Source: Bacteroidales bacterium UBA2939
Lineage (GTDB): Bacteria; Bacteroidota; Bacteroidia; Bacteroidales; P3
Assembly (NCBI GenBank): GCA_002349055.1
Contig: DECD01000024.1
Span: forward strand, 138,939-153,614
Direction: 5' to 3'
DNA length: 14,676 nucleotides
This document shows, one piece after another, positions 5,990 to 12,578 of the stretch; position 1 is the first letter of the stretch; the number at the start of each line of letters is the position of its first letter. The position numbers were made by a program, and so were the translations under genes. Below the pieces are notes generated by a model, which did no database searches, was not told the DNA's origin, and was given only the letters and a program-made list of their open reading frames with translations.

Positions 5990-8900
5990 CTATCTGTAGA
6001 AGTAGTCGTTGACCTTCTCGCGATAGTAAGGCGAAAGTGTCGGGGGCACCGAGCGGAGCTGATCGTCGGCAGGCTTCAGCTGCTTGTTGTATTTCTCCAG
6101 CTCGGCAGGCGACGGCTGACTGTAGAGGTCGCCGGCCTCGTGGCTCTCGCGACGTTCCTCCTTTTCACGCTGCATTTCAGCCTTCTCATGCTCCAGCAGG
6201 CGGGTCATAATCTGCTGCTGACGCTTGATGGTCTGCTGCGTTATGGTGCGGTTCACCAAGTCGCTCTCCGTCTGCTCCATCTGCTTCATTATCTGGTCTA
6301 TCTCTTTGGCCAACTTGCTGTTACCAGCATCTCCCTGCTTCAATTCCTGACCATATTCCTGCATCATGCGGCGTATCATCTCCTGCTGTGCCGCCATCTT
6401 GGCAAATTCCTCGCTCATGCTCTGCCCCTGCCCTATTTGGTGGCGTCCGTTCTTCTGTTTCCCTTGCTTGTCGAGCTGTTTCTTGAGTGCCTCCATCTGC
6501 TTGTTAAGCTCCTGCTGCATCTGCTTCATCGACTTAGCCGACGGCTTGCCCTTACCAGGGTTGTTGCACTGGCTGTTGCTCTTGCCTTTGTTCTTGCATT
6601 GCCCGTTCTTCTTTTTCTGGCTGTTCTGACGCATCTGGTTCTGCATCTGGTCGAGACTTTCGGCCAGCACCAGCGCCAGATTGTTGAGCGAAGTCATGCT
6701 GTATTGCATTGAACGCGAAGCCTGTGAGTTCTTATAGGTGCCATAGAAGCTCTGGTTCATGTCGAGCAGGCCGTTGAGCGAGCGGCTGACATTCGAGTTC
6801 ACTTCGGCCACATTCTTGTTGATAGCCGAAGCCACCTGTAGTTGCCGTTTGGCCATAGCGCGCAGCGAATCCTCCACATTGCGAAAGTCGTCCTTGATGC
6901 GGTTCTGCCGTGCTATGATTGTCTGATATTTGGGGTCTTGTATATAAAATGTATTGACATCCGTGATAAGTTCCTCTTGGTTGAACGACAGCTGTACCAG
7001 GTTCTTCAGCAGCTGACGCACCTCTTCGGCATCCTCGGCCAGGTCCTCCTGCTCGGCATCTGTCTGGGCTTCTGCCAAGGCTTCCGACAATTTTTCTATG
7101 TCGTCGGCAGCCTCTTTCTGCATCTGTGAAGCTTCCTTGTTCTTGCCTTTTTGCAGCTTCTGTTGCGCCTCTTTCTGGTGTTGTTCCACCTGTTTTTCGA
7201 GCTCTGCAGGCACCTTGAAATCGGTGCTCGGGTCGAGCGATTTATAATCCTCTTTTATCTGCTGGACATCGTTTTTCAGCTCTTGGAACTTGCCGTTCAA
7301 CTGCTGCTGTTTCTCTTGTAACTGTTCGTTTTCCTTGCTTTTAGCCTTCTCTGTTTCACGCGAAACATCTCTCTGTTCCTCGGCAAGCTTATCCATCTTT
7401 TCGATGGTCTGTTCCACCTTTTTTTCCAGCTCTAAACGCTTCATCAGTTCGATGTTCTGGTCGAGCTGCTTCTCCAGCTCGGCATTGTCCATCTTGAGTT
7501 GTTCCAGCTGTTCCTGCACCTTCTTCTTGTCCAGTTCCTGCATCATACGTTCAATCTCCGCCATGGTCTCCTTCATCTTCTCGTCCATCACCTCGTTCAT
7601 CAGGCGGTCCAGCTCGCGCTGCTTCTCCATCAGCTGCTCACTTTGCTCGCGGTATTTCTGCTCCAAACGGTTGTTCTCCTTAATCTGTTGCTGCATCTGC
7701 TGCATCATCTGGCGCACCTGTTTCTGTTTCTCCTGAATCTGTTGCAAATCCTTCTTATCCTGCCAGTTGAGCTCTTTCTTATCCACCAGCTTACGCATCA
7801 TCTCGTTGATTTCCTCTTGCAGCTTTTGCAGCTCGCTCATCTGCATTTCGGCACTTTCGCGCACCTCGTTGCTACTGCGGTCGAGCAGCTGGTCGAGTTC
7901 CTCGGCGGTGGGGATTTTTATCTCGAACATCTGCGAGCGGGCCTTCTTGGGACCATGAATGGCGTCGTTGTCCGAAACCTCGAACCAATAGCTCAACTCG
8001 TCACCCGGTGCCAGCGTCAGTTCGGCGGTGTTGAACGAGAAGTAGAACTCCTGCGACGCCTCCTTACCAAGGGCAATTTCGGCCACGCTGACAGCGTTTC
8101 GCGTCGTGTCGGTGGGATTGGTGGTCTTGTGTGTAAAAACGAGCCTGGAGAAGCCGTAATCGTCCTTGATGCGCCCGCGGAACAGCTTGCGGTCGGGGTG
8201 CAGCGAGTCCGTCAGTTCCTCGACAGCAATCATCGGCACCGCGTCGGCGATGGCCGAAAGGGTGTAGCGCAGCGTATCCGACACGCGCTCAAACTCGTTG
8301 CTCACAGCAAAACCGTAATCCACCGTCCGCATCACGCGACGGCTCACCTCCACACGGCCGTTCATGCCTGCCGCCAGCTCCTGACCTACGCTGTCCACAA
8401 TGAAGGTCAGCGAGCCTGCATCGCGCGTCTGGAACAGCCAGCGCACCGTCGTACCCTCGGGCACCGCAGCGTCGCCGAGGTCCACCAGCGTCTCGTTCTC
8501 GCGCCCCGTATAGGCAGGGTAGGAGAGGACCATGCGGAACTCCACCACCTGCGGGTCGGGATGGCACACTAGCTCGTAGTCGCCACTCGTAACGCCCGCA
8601 GCGTCAAGGTGGAACAGCATCGAGCGGGTAACATTCTTGAACGTATAGCCGAAGCGGTCGCGAGCCGCTTTCTTCATCTTGTAGCGACGCCCTTCGACGA
8701 CGGCAAACGCCTCGTTGGGCAACGCCTCGCCCGTCACACGGACTTCCAGCTCGAAATCCTGTCCCGGATAGGTGACAAGTTCCTCATTCACAATCTCAAA
8801 GTGGAACGGTGCCGGACGTTCGTAGACCTTCGTATAGTTCACCAGGCGCTTGGAAGGCTCTGTGACCACCTGCGGAGCCGCTACCAGCAACGCCAGCACC

Positions 8901-9385
8901 ACCGCCAGCGGCGGCAGGGCATACTTCAGGTAGCGTTTATTCCCCTTTAAATCAACGGCATTCAGAAACGGTACCGGCCGCAACTCGGAGGTCTTCTGCT
9001 CCACTGCCGCCAGGAGCAACGAGGTGTCTTCCTCGTTCCCCATCAACTGCAACAGGTTGAGCAGTTTGTCGGAAACCTCGGGAAAGTGCTTTCCGATGAT
9101 TTTGGCGGCCTCTTCGCGGCTGATACGCTTGCCGCGGCCACTCATTTTCAGCAGCGGACGCGCCACAAACCACCCCAGCACTGCCGCCACTGCAGCCAGC
9201 CCGAGCCAGAAAATCAGTCCTCTTGCCAGCCGCGACAGCCAGCCGAAATGCTCGAGCAGCACCGCTGCCAGGAACAGTGTCAGCACGATGCCAACAGCAT
9301 ATAACGCACCGCGTATCAGCAAGTTCTTGTAGTACTTGCGGATGAATGCGTCTATCGCTTGCAGTATGTCGTGCCGCTGTTCCAT
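5990..9385 (-). CDS. DUF4175-family membrane protein with a very long coiled coil
   Basis: This is 1131 residues from the ATG at 9385. A TTG seven codons further upstream would lie inside the promoter -7 element and is rejected. Hydrophobic segments at about residues 22-44, 56-75 and 155-171 anchor the N-terminus. Residues ~185-490 look like beta-rich, presumably periplasmic domains (for example PAPFHFEIVNEELVTYPGQD). Residues ~490-800 are a nearly unbroken Glu/Gln/Lys/Met/Leu coiled coil. A basic Lys/Asn/Gly/Gln tract with two Cys follows (about 922-947), then more helix and the conserved-looking end TLSPYYREKVNDYF. This is a large Bacteroidota-specific family of unknown function, and a structural role across the periplasm is only an inference. 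It has its own promoter, divergent from the dehydrogenase, and is followed by the RsbW-like gene. Confidence 0.92.
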   Translation of the reverse strand: MEQRHDILQAIDAFIRKYYKNLLIRGALYAVGIVLTLFLAAVLLEHFGWLSRLARGLIFWLGLAAVAAVLGWFVARPLLKMSGRGKRISREEAAKIIGKHFPEVSDKLLNLLQLMGNEEDTSLLLAAVEQKTSELRPVPFLNAVDLKGNKRYLKYALPPLAVVLALLVAAPQVVTEPSKRLVNYTKVYERPAPFHFEIVNEELVTYPGQDFELEVRVTGEALPNEAFAVVEGRRYKMKKAARDRFGYTFKNVTRSMLFHLDAAGVTSGDYELVCHPDPQVVEFRMVLSYPAYTGRENETLVDLGDAAVPEGTTVRWLFQTRDAGSLTFIVDSVGQELAAGMNGRVEVSRRVMRTVDYGFAVSNEFERVSDTLRYTLSAIADAVPMIAVEELTDSLHPDRKLFRGRIKDDYGFSRLVFTHKTTNPTDTTRNAVSVAEIALGKEASQEFYFSFNTAELTLAPGDELSYWFEVSDNDAIHGPKKARSQMFEIKIPTAEELDQLLDRSSNEVRESAEMQMSELQKLQEEINEMMRKLVDKKELNWQDKKDLQQIQEKQKQVRQMMQQMQQQIKENNRLEQKYREQSEQLMEKQRELDRLMNEVMDEKMKETMAEIERMMQELDKKKVQEQLEQLKMDNAELEKQLDQNIELMKRLELEKKVEQTIEKMDKLAEEQRDVSRETEKAKSKENEQLQEKQQQLNGKFQELKNDVQQIKEDYKSLDPSTDFKVPAELEKQVEQHQKEAQQKLQKGKNKEASQMQKEAADDIEKLSEALAEAQTDAEQEDLAEDAEEVRQLLKNLVQLSFNQEELITDVNTFYIQDPKYQTIIARQNRIKDDFRNVEDSLRAMAKRQLQVASAINKNVAEVNSNVSRSLNGLLDMNQSFYGTYKNSQASRSMQYSMTSLNNLALVLAESLDQMQNQMRQNSQKKKNGQCKNKGKSNSQCNNPGKGKPSAKSMKQMQQELNKQMEALKKQLDKQGKQKNGRHQIGQGQSMSEEFAKMAAQQEMIRRMMQEYGQELKQGDAGNSKLAKEIDQIMKQMEQTESDLVNRTITQQTIKRQQQIMTRLLEHEKAEMQREKEERRESHEAGDLYSQPSPAELEKYNKQLKPADDQLRSVPPTLSPYYREKVNDYFYR

Positions 9386-9403
9386 TGTCGAAAAATCAAA
9401 CTG

Positions 9404-9411
9404 CAAAAATA
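9404..9411 (-). promoter_or_regulatory. Bacteroidota -7 element before the DUF4175 gene
   Basis: TATTTTTG on the minus strand matches TAnnTTTG exactly, 18 bp before the ATG at 9385, implying a leader of only about ten bases. No clear TTTG sits at the -33 spacing. The element overlaps the TTG at 9406, which argues against translation starting there. Confidence 0.6.
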
Positions 9412-9450
9412 CGAATTTTTTCCAATATATATTGAATCAAAAATTTTTAG

Positions 9451-9458
9451 TACCTTTG
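9451..9458 (+). promoter_or_regulatory. Bacteroidota -7 element before the dehydrogenase gene
   Basis: TACCTTTG followed by CA matches TAnnTTTG exactly and lies 20 bp before the ATG at 9479. The -33 region is AT-rich without a clean TTTG. It faces away from the DUF4175 -7 element 39 bp away, so the two promoters overlap back to back. Confidence 0.65.
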
Positions 9459-9478
9459 CAAAAAAATTACAAGCCGTT

Positions 9479-10282
9479 ATGCAGCAACAAGTCATCCTCA
9501 TCACCGGTGCCTCGTCGGGCTTCGGCCTGGCCACCGCCGAACTCCTCGCCTCCAAGGGTCACACCGTCTACGGCCTCTGCCGCCGCCCCATGGAACATGC
9601 CACCATCCATTACCGCCAGTGCGACGTGCGCAACCGAGAGCAGATAGCCTCCACCGTAGCCGAAATCGTTGAGAAAGAGGGTCGTATCGACGTCCTCGTC
9701 AACAACGCCGGCATGGGCATCGGCGGCGCCCTCGAGCTCGCCACGCCTGAGGAAATCGACCTCCAGATGGGCACCAACTTCATGGGTTGCGTCAACCTCT
9801 GCCAAGCCGTGTTGCCCTATATGAGGAAAGCCCGCAACGGCAAAATCATCAACCTCAGCTCCATCGGCGGCGTGATGGGCTTGCCTTACCAAGGATTCTA
9901 TTCGGCCTCCAAGTTCGCCATCGAGGGCTTCACTGAGGCCCTGAGTGCCGAGGTTCGCGGCTTCGGTATCAAGGTCTCCATGGTCGAACCCGGCGACTTT
10001 GCCACGGGCTTCACCGGCAGCCGCCGCAACAGCCAGGCCACCCTTGATGACCCCAACTACGGCCCCATCTTCCGCAATTCGCTGTCCATCATAGAGAAAG
10101 AAGAGAACGGCGGCCTCAAACCCGAGGTTCTCGCACGCCGCATTGCCAAGATGGTCGAGCAGAAGAACCCGCCGCTGCGCAAGGTCGTCGCCAACCTCGA
10201 GCAGAAGCTCTCCGTCGTCATCAAACGCATCCTCACCGGCAACCAGATGGTCTCTATCCTGCGGGGTTATTATAAGAGCTAA
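9479..10282 (+). CDS. Short-chain dehydrogenase/reductase (SDR)
   Basis: This is a 267-residue classical SDR. The cofactor-binding glycine motif is TGASSGFG (residues 9-16), with Arg35-Arg36 after strand 2 favouring NADPH. NNAGMGIGG is at 75-83, and the catalytic set is Asn100, Ser128 (NLSS), Tyr141 and Lys145 (YSASK), followed by the PG turn at 171-172. All active-site residues are intact. The substrate cannot be read from sequence. The C-terminal ~60 residues extend past the core in a helical, Lys-rich tail, as in SDRs acting on lipid or steroid-like substrates. The nearby serine palmitoyltransferase makes 3-ketosphinganine reductase an attractive but unproven option. The ATG at 9479 is chosen because the frame upstream lacks an ATG and crosses the promoter. 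Confidence 0.93.
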   Translation: MQQQVILITGASSGFGLATAELLASKGHTVYGLCRRPMEHATIHYRQCDVRNREQIASTVAEIVEKEGRIDVLVNNAGMGIGGALELATPEEIDLQMGTNFMGCVNLCQAVLPYMRKARNGKIINLSSIGGVMGLPYQGFYSASKFAIEGFTEALSAEVRGFGIKVSMVEPGDFATGFTGSRRNSQATLDDPNYGPIFRNSLSIIEKEENGGLKPEVLARRIAKMVEQKNPPLRKVVANLEQKLSVVIKRILTGNQMVSILRGYYKS

Positions 10283-10306
10283 GTTGGAGTCAAACCCGTA
10301 CTTTGT

Positions 10307-10364
10307 ACCTATCAAAACCCTACCAACTCCTTACCAACTCCTACCACGGTAGGAGATGATAGGT
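10307..10364. repeat. Nested inverted repeat with an 11-bp tandem duplication
   Basis: In the 136-bp gap between convergent genes, TACCAACTCCT occurs twice head to tail (10321-10331, 10332-10342). It runs into a palindrome CTCCTACC-AC-GGTAGGAG (10338-10355), and an outer pair ACCTATC (10307-10313) / GATAGGT (10358-10364) encloses everything. No T-run follows on the plus side. It may be a terminator for one or both genes or a REP-like dispersed element. Confidence 0.6.
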
Positions 10365-10418
10365 CGTTCGTATGGTTAAAATAGGGATGTTTAACGTTTA
10401 TTAGGAAAATTTGACCTT

Positions 10419-11384
10419 TTAGAGGTCTATGCGTATGCGGTCGGGTCGGTGGCCAATTTGCAGGATGTAGGTGGTGTAGGAGAGGCGGTCGGTGGCGAGC
10501 TCGATGGCACAGGTAGTGCCGTGGGTGCGTTTCAATGCCACCAAGACACCCTTGGGATTGCGAATCACCACCAGTTCTCCGTCGACCAAGCCCGTAAGAA
10601 CCAGTTTTCCATCGTTATATGCTATTCCCACCTCAGGTCTGCTAGCTGGCAAATCTGGGATAATGGTGTCGTTGGAAGCGGTGAGATAGGGTAGAGGCTC
10701 CGGCGGTATCCATGCATGTCGTGGGACCACGGTGTCGACAGGGACCTCCAGCGGTACCACAGGGGTAGGGGAGGGGCTTTCTGCTGGTGACACAGCCTCT
10801 TCCTCGGGTATTTCCTCCTCCTCGGTACAAGAGAACACCTGCTCGCGCCATTGCGGCGCCACAGCGACAGCCACGGTGGCTGCCACACAGAGGAGCACCA
10901 GCAGCAGGGCCACGCGGCGCATCTTGACCACCACACGGTGAAGACGCTGATAGACAGCGTCGCGCTTGAGGCCCATGGCCTCGGCAATCTCGTCGGCGCG
11001 GTAGCCTTCGAGCTGAAGCCGCAGCATGCGGCGCTCGTCGTCGTTGAGCGTGGACATCAATTCCTCCAACTCCTCGTGCTGCTCAAGGATATCGTCTGCC
11101 ACTTGCAAATCGGCCATTCCTGACGTTAACGGCAGTGGCGTGGGACGTTGCATGCGACGCTGGAAATCGAGCGCGGAGCGGGTCTGCCAGCGCACCCACG
11201 CACGCTCTTCCTGAAGCGTGGCATCGGGTCGCAACTGGCCGAAATGGCGCCAGAGGGCGATGGAGACCTCCTGCACCAAGTCGCGGCAGCGTTCGTAATT
11301 GCCATGGGCACTAATCCAGCACATACGCCACACCATCGGCCGGTGGCGTTTCAGTAGTTCGTCGAAGGGGTCAGAGTCAGACAT
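10419..11384 (-). CDS. ECF-type sigma factor fused to a transmembrane helix and an extracytoplasmic C-terminal domain
   Basis: This is 321 residues. Residues ~5-75 form a sigma region 2 (RDLVQEVSIALWRHFGQL at 34-51, the core-RNA-polymerase-binding helix). Residues ~105-157 form sigma region 4, with the helix-turn-helix YRADEIAEAMGLKRDAVYQR at 128-147. Straight after the DNA-binding helix comes a single hydrophobic segment (about 159-178) preceded by KMRR, predicting an N-in/C-out topology. The exported part is an acidic, proline-rich linker (186-250) and a ~70-residue beta-strand domain (GKLVLTGLVDGELVVIRNPK...TTYILQI). An ordinary ECF factor stops near residue 160. No separate anti-sigma gene lies next to it, so the tail may do that job. 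The gene follows the GNAT gene by 76 bp with no clear terminator between. Domains confident, mechanism inferred. Confidence 0.93.
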   Translation of the reverse strand: MSDSDPFDELLKRHRPMVWRMCWISAHGNYERCRDLVQEVSIALWRHFGQLRPDATLQEERAWVRWQTRSALDFQRRMQRPTPLPLTSGMADLQVADDILEQHEELEELMSTLNDDERRMLRLQLEGYRADEIAEAMGLKRDAVYQRLHRVVVKMRRVALLLVLLCVAATVAVAVAPQWREQVFSCTEEEEIPEEEAVSPAESPSPTPVVPLEVPVDTVVPRHAWIPPEPLPYLTASNDTIIPDLPASRPEVGIAYNDGKLVLTGLVDGELVVIRNPKGVLVALKRTHGTTCAIELATDRLSYTTYILQIGHRPDRIRIDL

Positions 11385-11393
11385 AAGAACATC

Positions 11394-11414
11394 TATTGGT
11401 TTCTTTTACCAATA
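11394..11414. promoter_or_regulatory. Inverted repeat just upstream of the sigma-factor gene
   Basis: TATTGGT, a 7-base spacer and ACCAATA form a perfect 7-bp-arm inverted repeat, ending 9 bp before the ATG at 11384. One arm overlaps a weak -7-like sequence (TATATTGG, minus strand). It could be a regulator-binding site, including for autoregulation, or a hairpin at the start of the message. Confidence 0.45.
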
Positions 11415-11460
11415 TAATACACTATTTTCAGTCAAAATCTGACAGGGGGATGAAAAAAAT

Positions 11461-12576
11461 TTACAAACTCTTGCCGAAGATGGCGCGCTGCATCAAGGGA
11501 GTGGTGTTGTACTGCGTCTCCCAAATCTTAACGGCTTCGTTGCCGATAATCTGGGGGTTGGTGTAGGCCGTGTGGACGTCGTAGCGGATGGCGGCCTCGT
11601 TCATATCACAGTAGTAAATGCTGTGGACGCCGCGTTTCTGCCACTCGGGCAGCACACCGTTGAGCAGCAGGTCGATGGTGTCGAATTTCTTGAAAGCACG
11701 CAGTATGTGGTACCAGCCGAAGGGGAAGAGGTGTCCGTTGGCTTTCTTGTAGGCGCCGTTGAGATCGGGGATGCTGAGACCGAAGCCCACCAGCTTGTCG
11801 TTCTCGTCGACCACAAACTGCACGAAATCCATGTTCACGAAGGGGAAATATTCCTTTATATATACATCTATCTCCTTCTCGGTCATGGGCACGAAGTCAT
11901 AGAGATCGGCAAAGCTCTCGTTGATGGCATGGAAGAACTGCCAGGCGTAGGGGATAAGCTCCTTGCGGTGCTTGACACGGACGAGACGCAGCTTGTATTT
12001 CTCCATGATGAGCTTGTTGAGGCGGCCCACTTTGTCGGGTACCGGCTGGTTGGCCGGCATGCTATACTGCTGCCATTTGCACTTAATCTCGTATCCGGCA
12101 CGCTCGATGAAGCGTATGTAATATTCGGGGTTGTAGAGGGTGGAGATGTTCTGGCGGGCGTCGAAGTTGTCGATAACCCAGCACTCCTTGTCCATGTCGG
12201 TGAATCCGAAAGGACCCTCAATCTCGTTCATGCCGTTGGCACGGCCGTATTCGATGACCTTGTCGAGCAGGGCGGTGAATACGTCGTAGTCCTCGATGAA
12301 GTCGAACCATCCGAAGCGCACGGCTTTCTTGTTCCAATGCTCGTTGACGGTACGGTTGATAATGGCCGCCACACGGCCCACAATCTTGCCGTCGCGCTCG
12401 GCGAGGTAGAGCTCGCGTGAGCAGTGCTCCAGCGAAGGATTTTTGTCGGTAAGCAGGTTCACCTCGTCGAAATTCAAGGCAGGGATGTAGGTAGGCACAT
12501 CCTTGAAGAGCTTGTTGGGGAAAGCGATGAACTTTCTAAGGTCGCGGCGACCTTTGACGGGGCGAACGATAATCAT
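11461..12576 (-). CDS. GNAT-fold acyltransferase-like protein next to serine palmitoyltransferase
   Basis: This is 371 residues, with no signal peptide or membrane helix. It belongs to a protein family I recognise as widespread in Bacteroidota, usually annotated as hypothetical or GNAT. Two GNAT-like lobes are suggested: residues 1-180 (RDGKIVGRVAAIINRTVNE) and 190-371 (ENDKLVGFGLSIPDLNG). The second carries NGVLPEWQKRGVHSIYY at 306-322, where QKRGVH sits like the acyl-CoA pyrophosphate-binding (Q/R)xxGxG/A motif, with the last Gly/Ala replaced by His. It starts 2 bp after the palmitoyltransferase stop, so the two are one operon. This placement suggests N-acylation of the sphingoid base, the role of the GNAT-like bacterial ceramide synthase described in Caulobacter. 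This is inference, as I cannot align the two. Confidence 0.85.
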   Translation of the reverse strand: MIIVRPVKGRRDLRKFIAFPNKLFKDVPTYIPALNFDEVNLLTDKNPSLEHCSRELYLAERDGKIVGRVAAIINRTVNEHWNKKAVRFGWFDFIEDYDVFTALLDKVIEYGRANGMNEIEGPFGFTDMDKECWVIDNFDARQNISTLYNPEYYIRFIERAGYEIKCKWQQYSMPANQPVPDKVGRLNKLIMEKYKLRLVRVKHRKELIPYAWQFFHAINESFADLYDFVPMTEKEIDVYIKEYFPFVNMDFVQFVVDENDKLVGFGLSIPDLNGAYKKANGHLFPFGWYHILRAFKKFDTIDLLLNGVLPEWQKRGVHSIYYCDMNEAAIRYDVHTAYTNPQIIGNEAVKIWETQYNTTPLMQRAIFGKSL

Positions 12577-12578
12577 AT

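Noticed and set aside
7499..8572. A 357-codon plus-strand frame opposite DUF4175
   Set aside because: Its Leu/His-rich composition is what the Gln/Lys/Glu coiled-coil codons give when read in antisense; not a gene.
9359..9481. TTG start extending the dehydrogenase by 40 residues
   Set aside because: It would overlap the DUF4175 coding start and cross the TACCTTTG promoter element. The ATG at 9479 begins exactly where SDR homology normally starts.
10413..10427. Small hairpin GACCT-TTTAG-AGGTC overlapping the sigma-factor stop codon
   Set aside because: It has only 5-bp arms with a short T-run; too weak to call a terminator.
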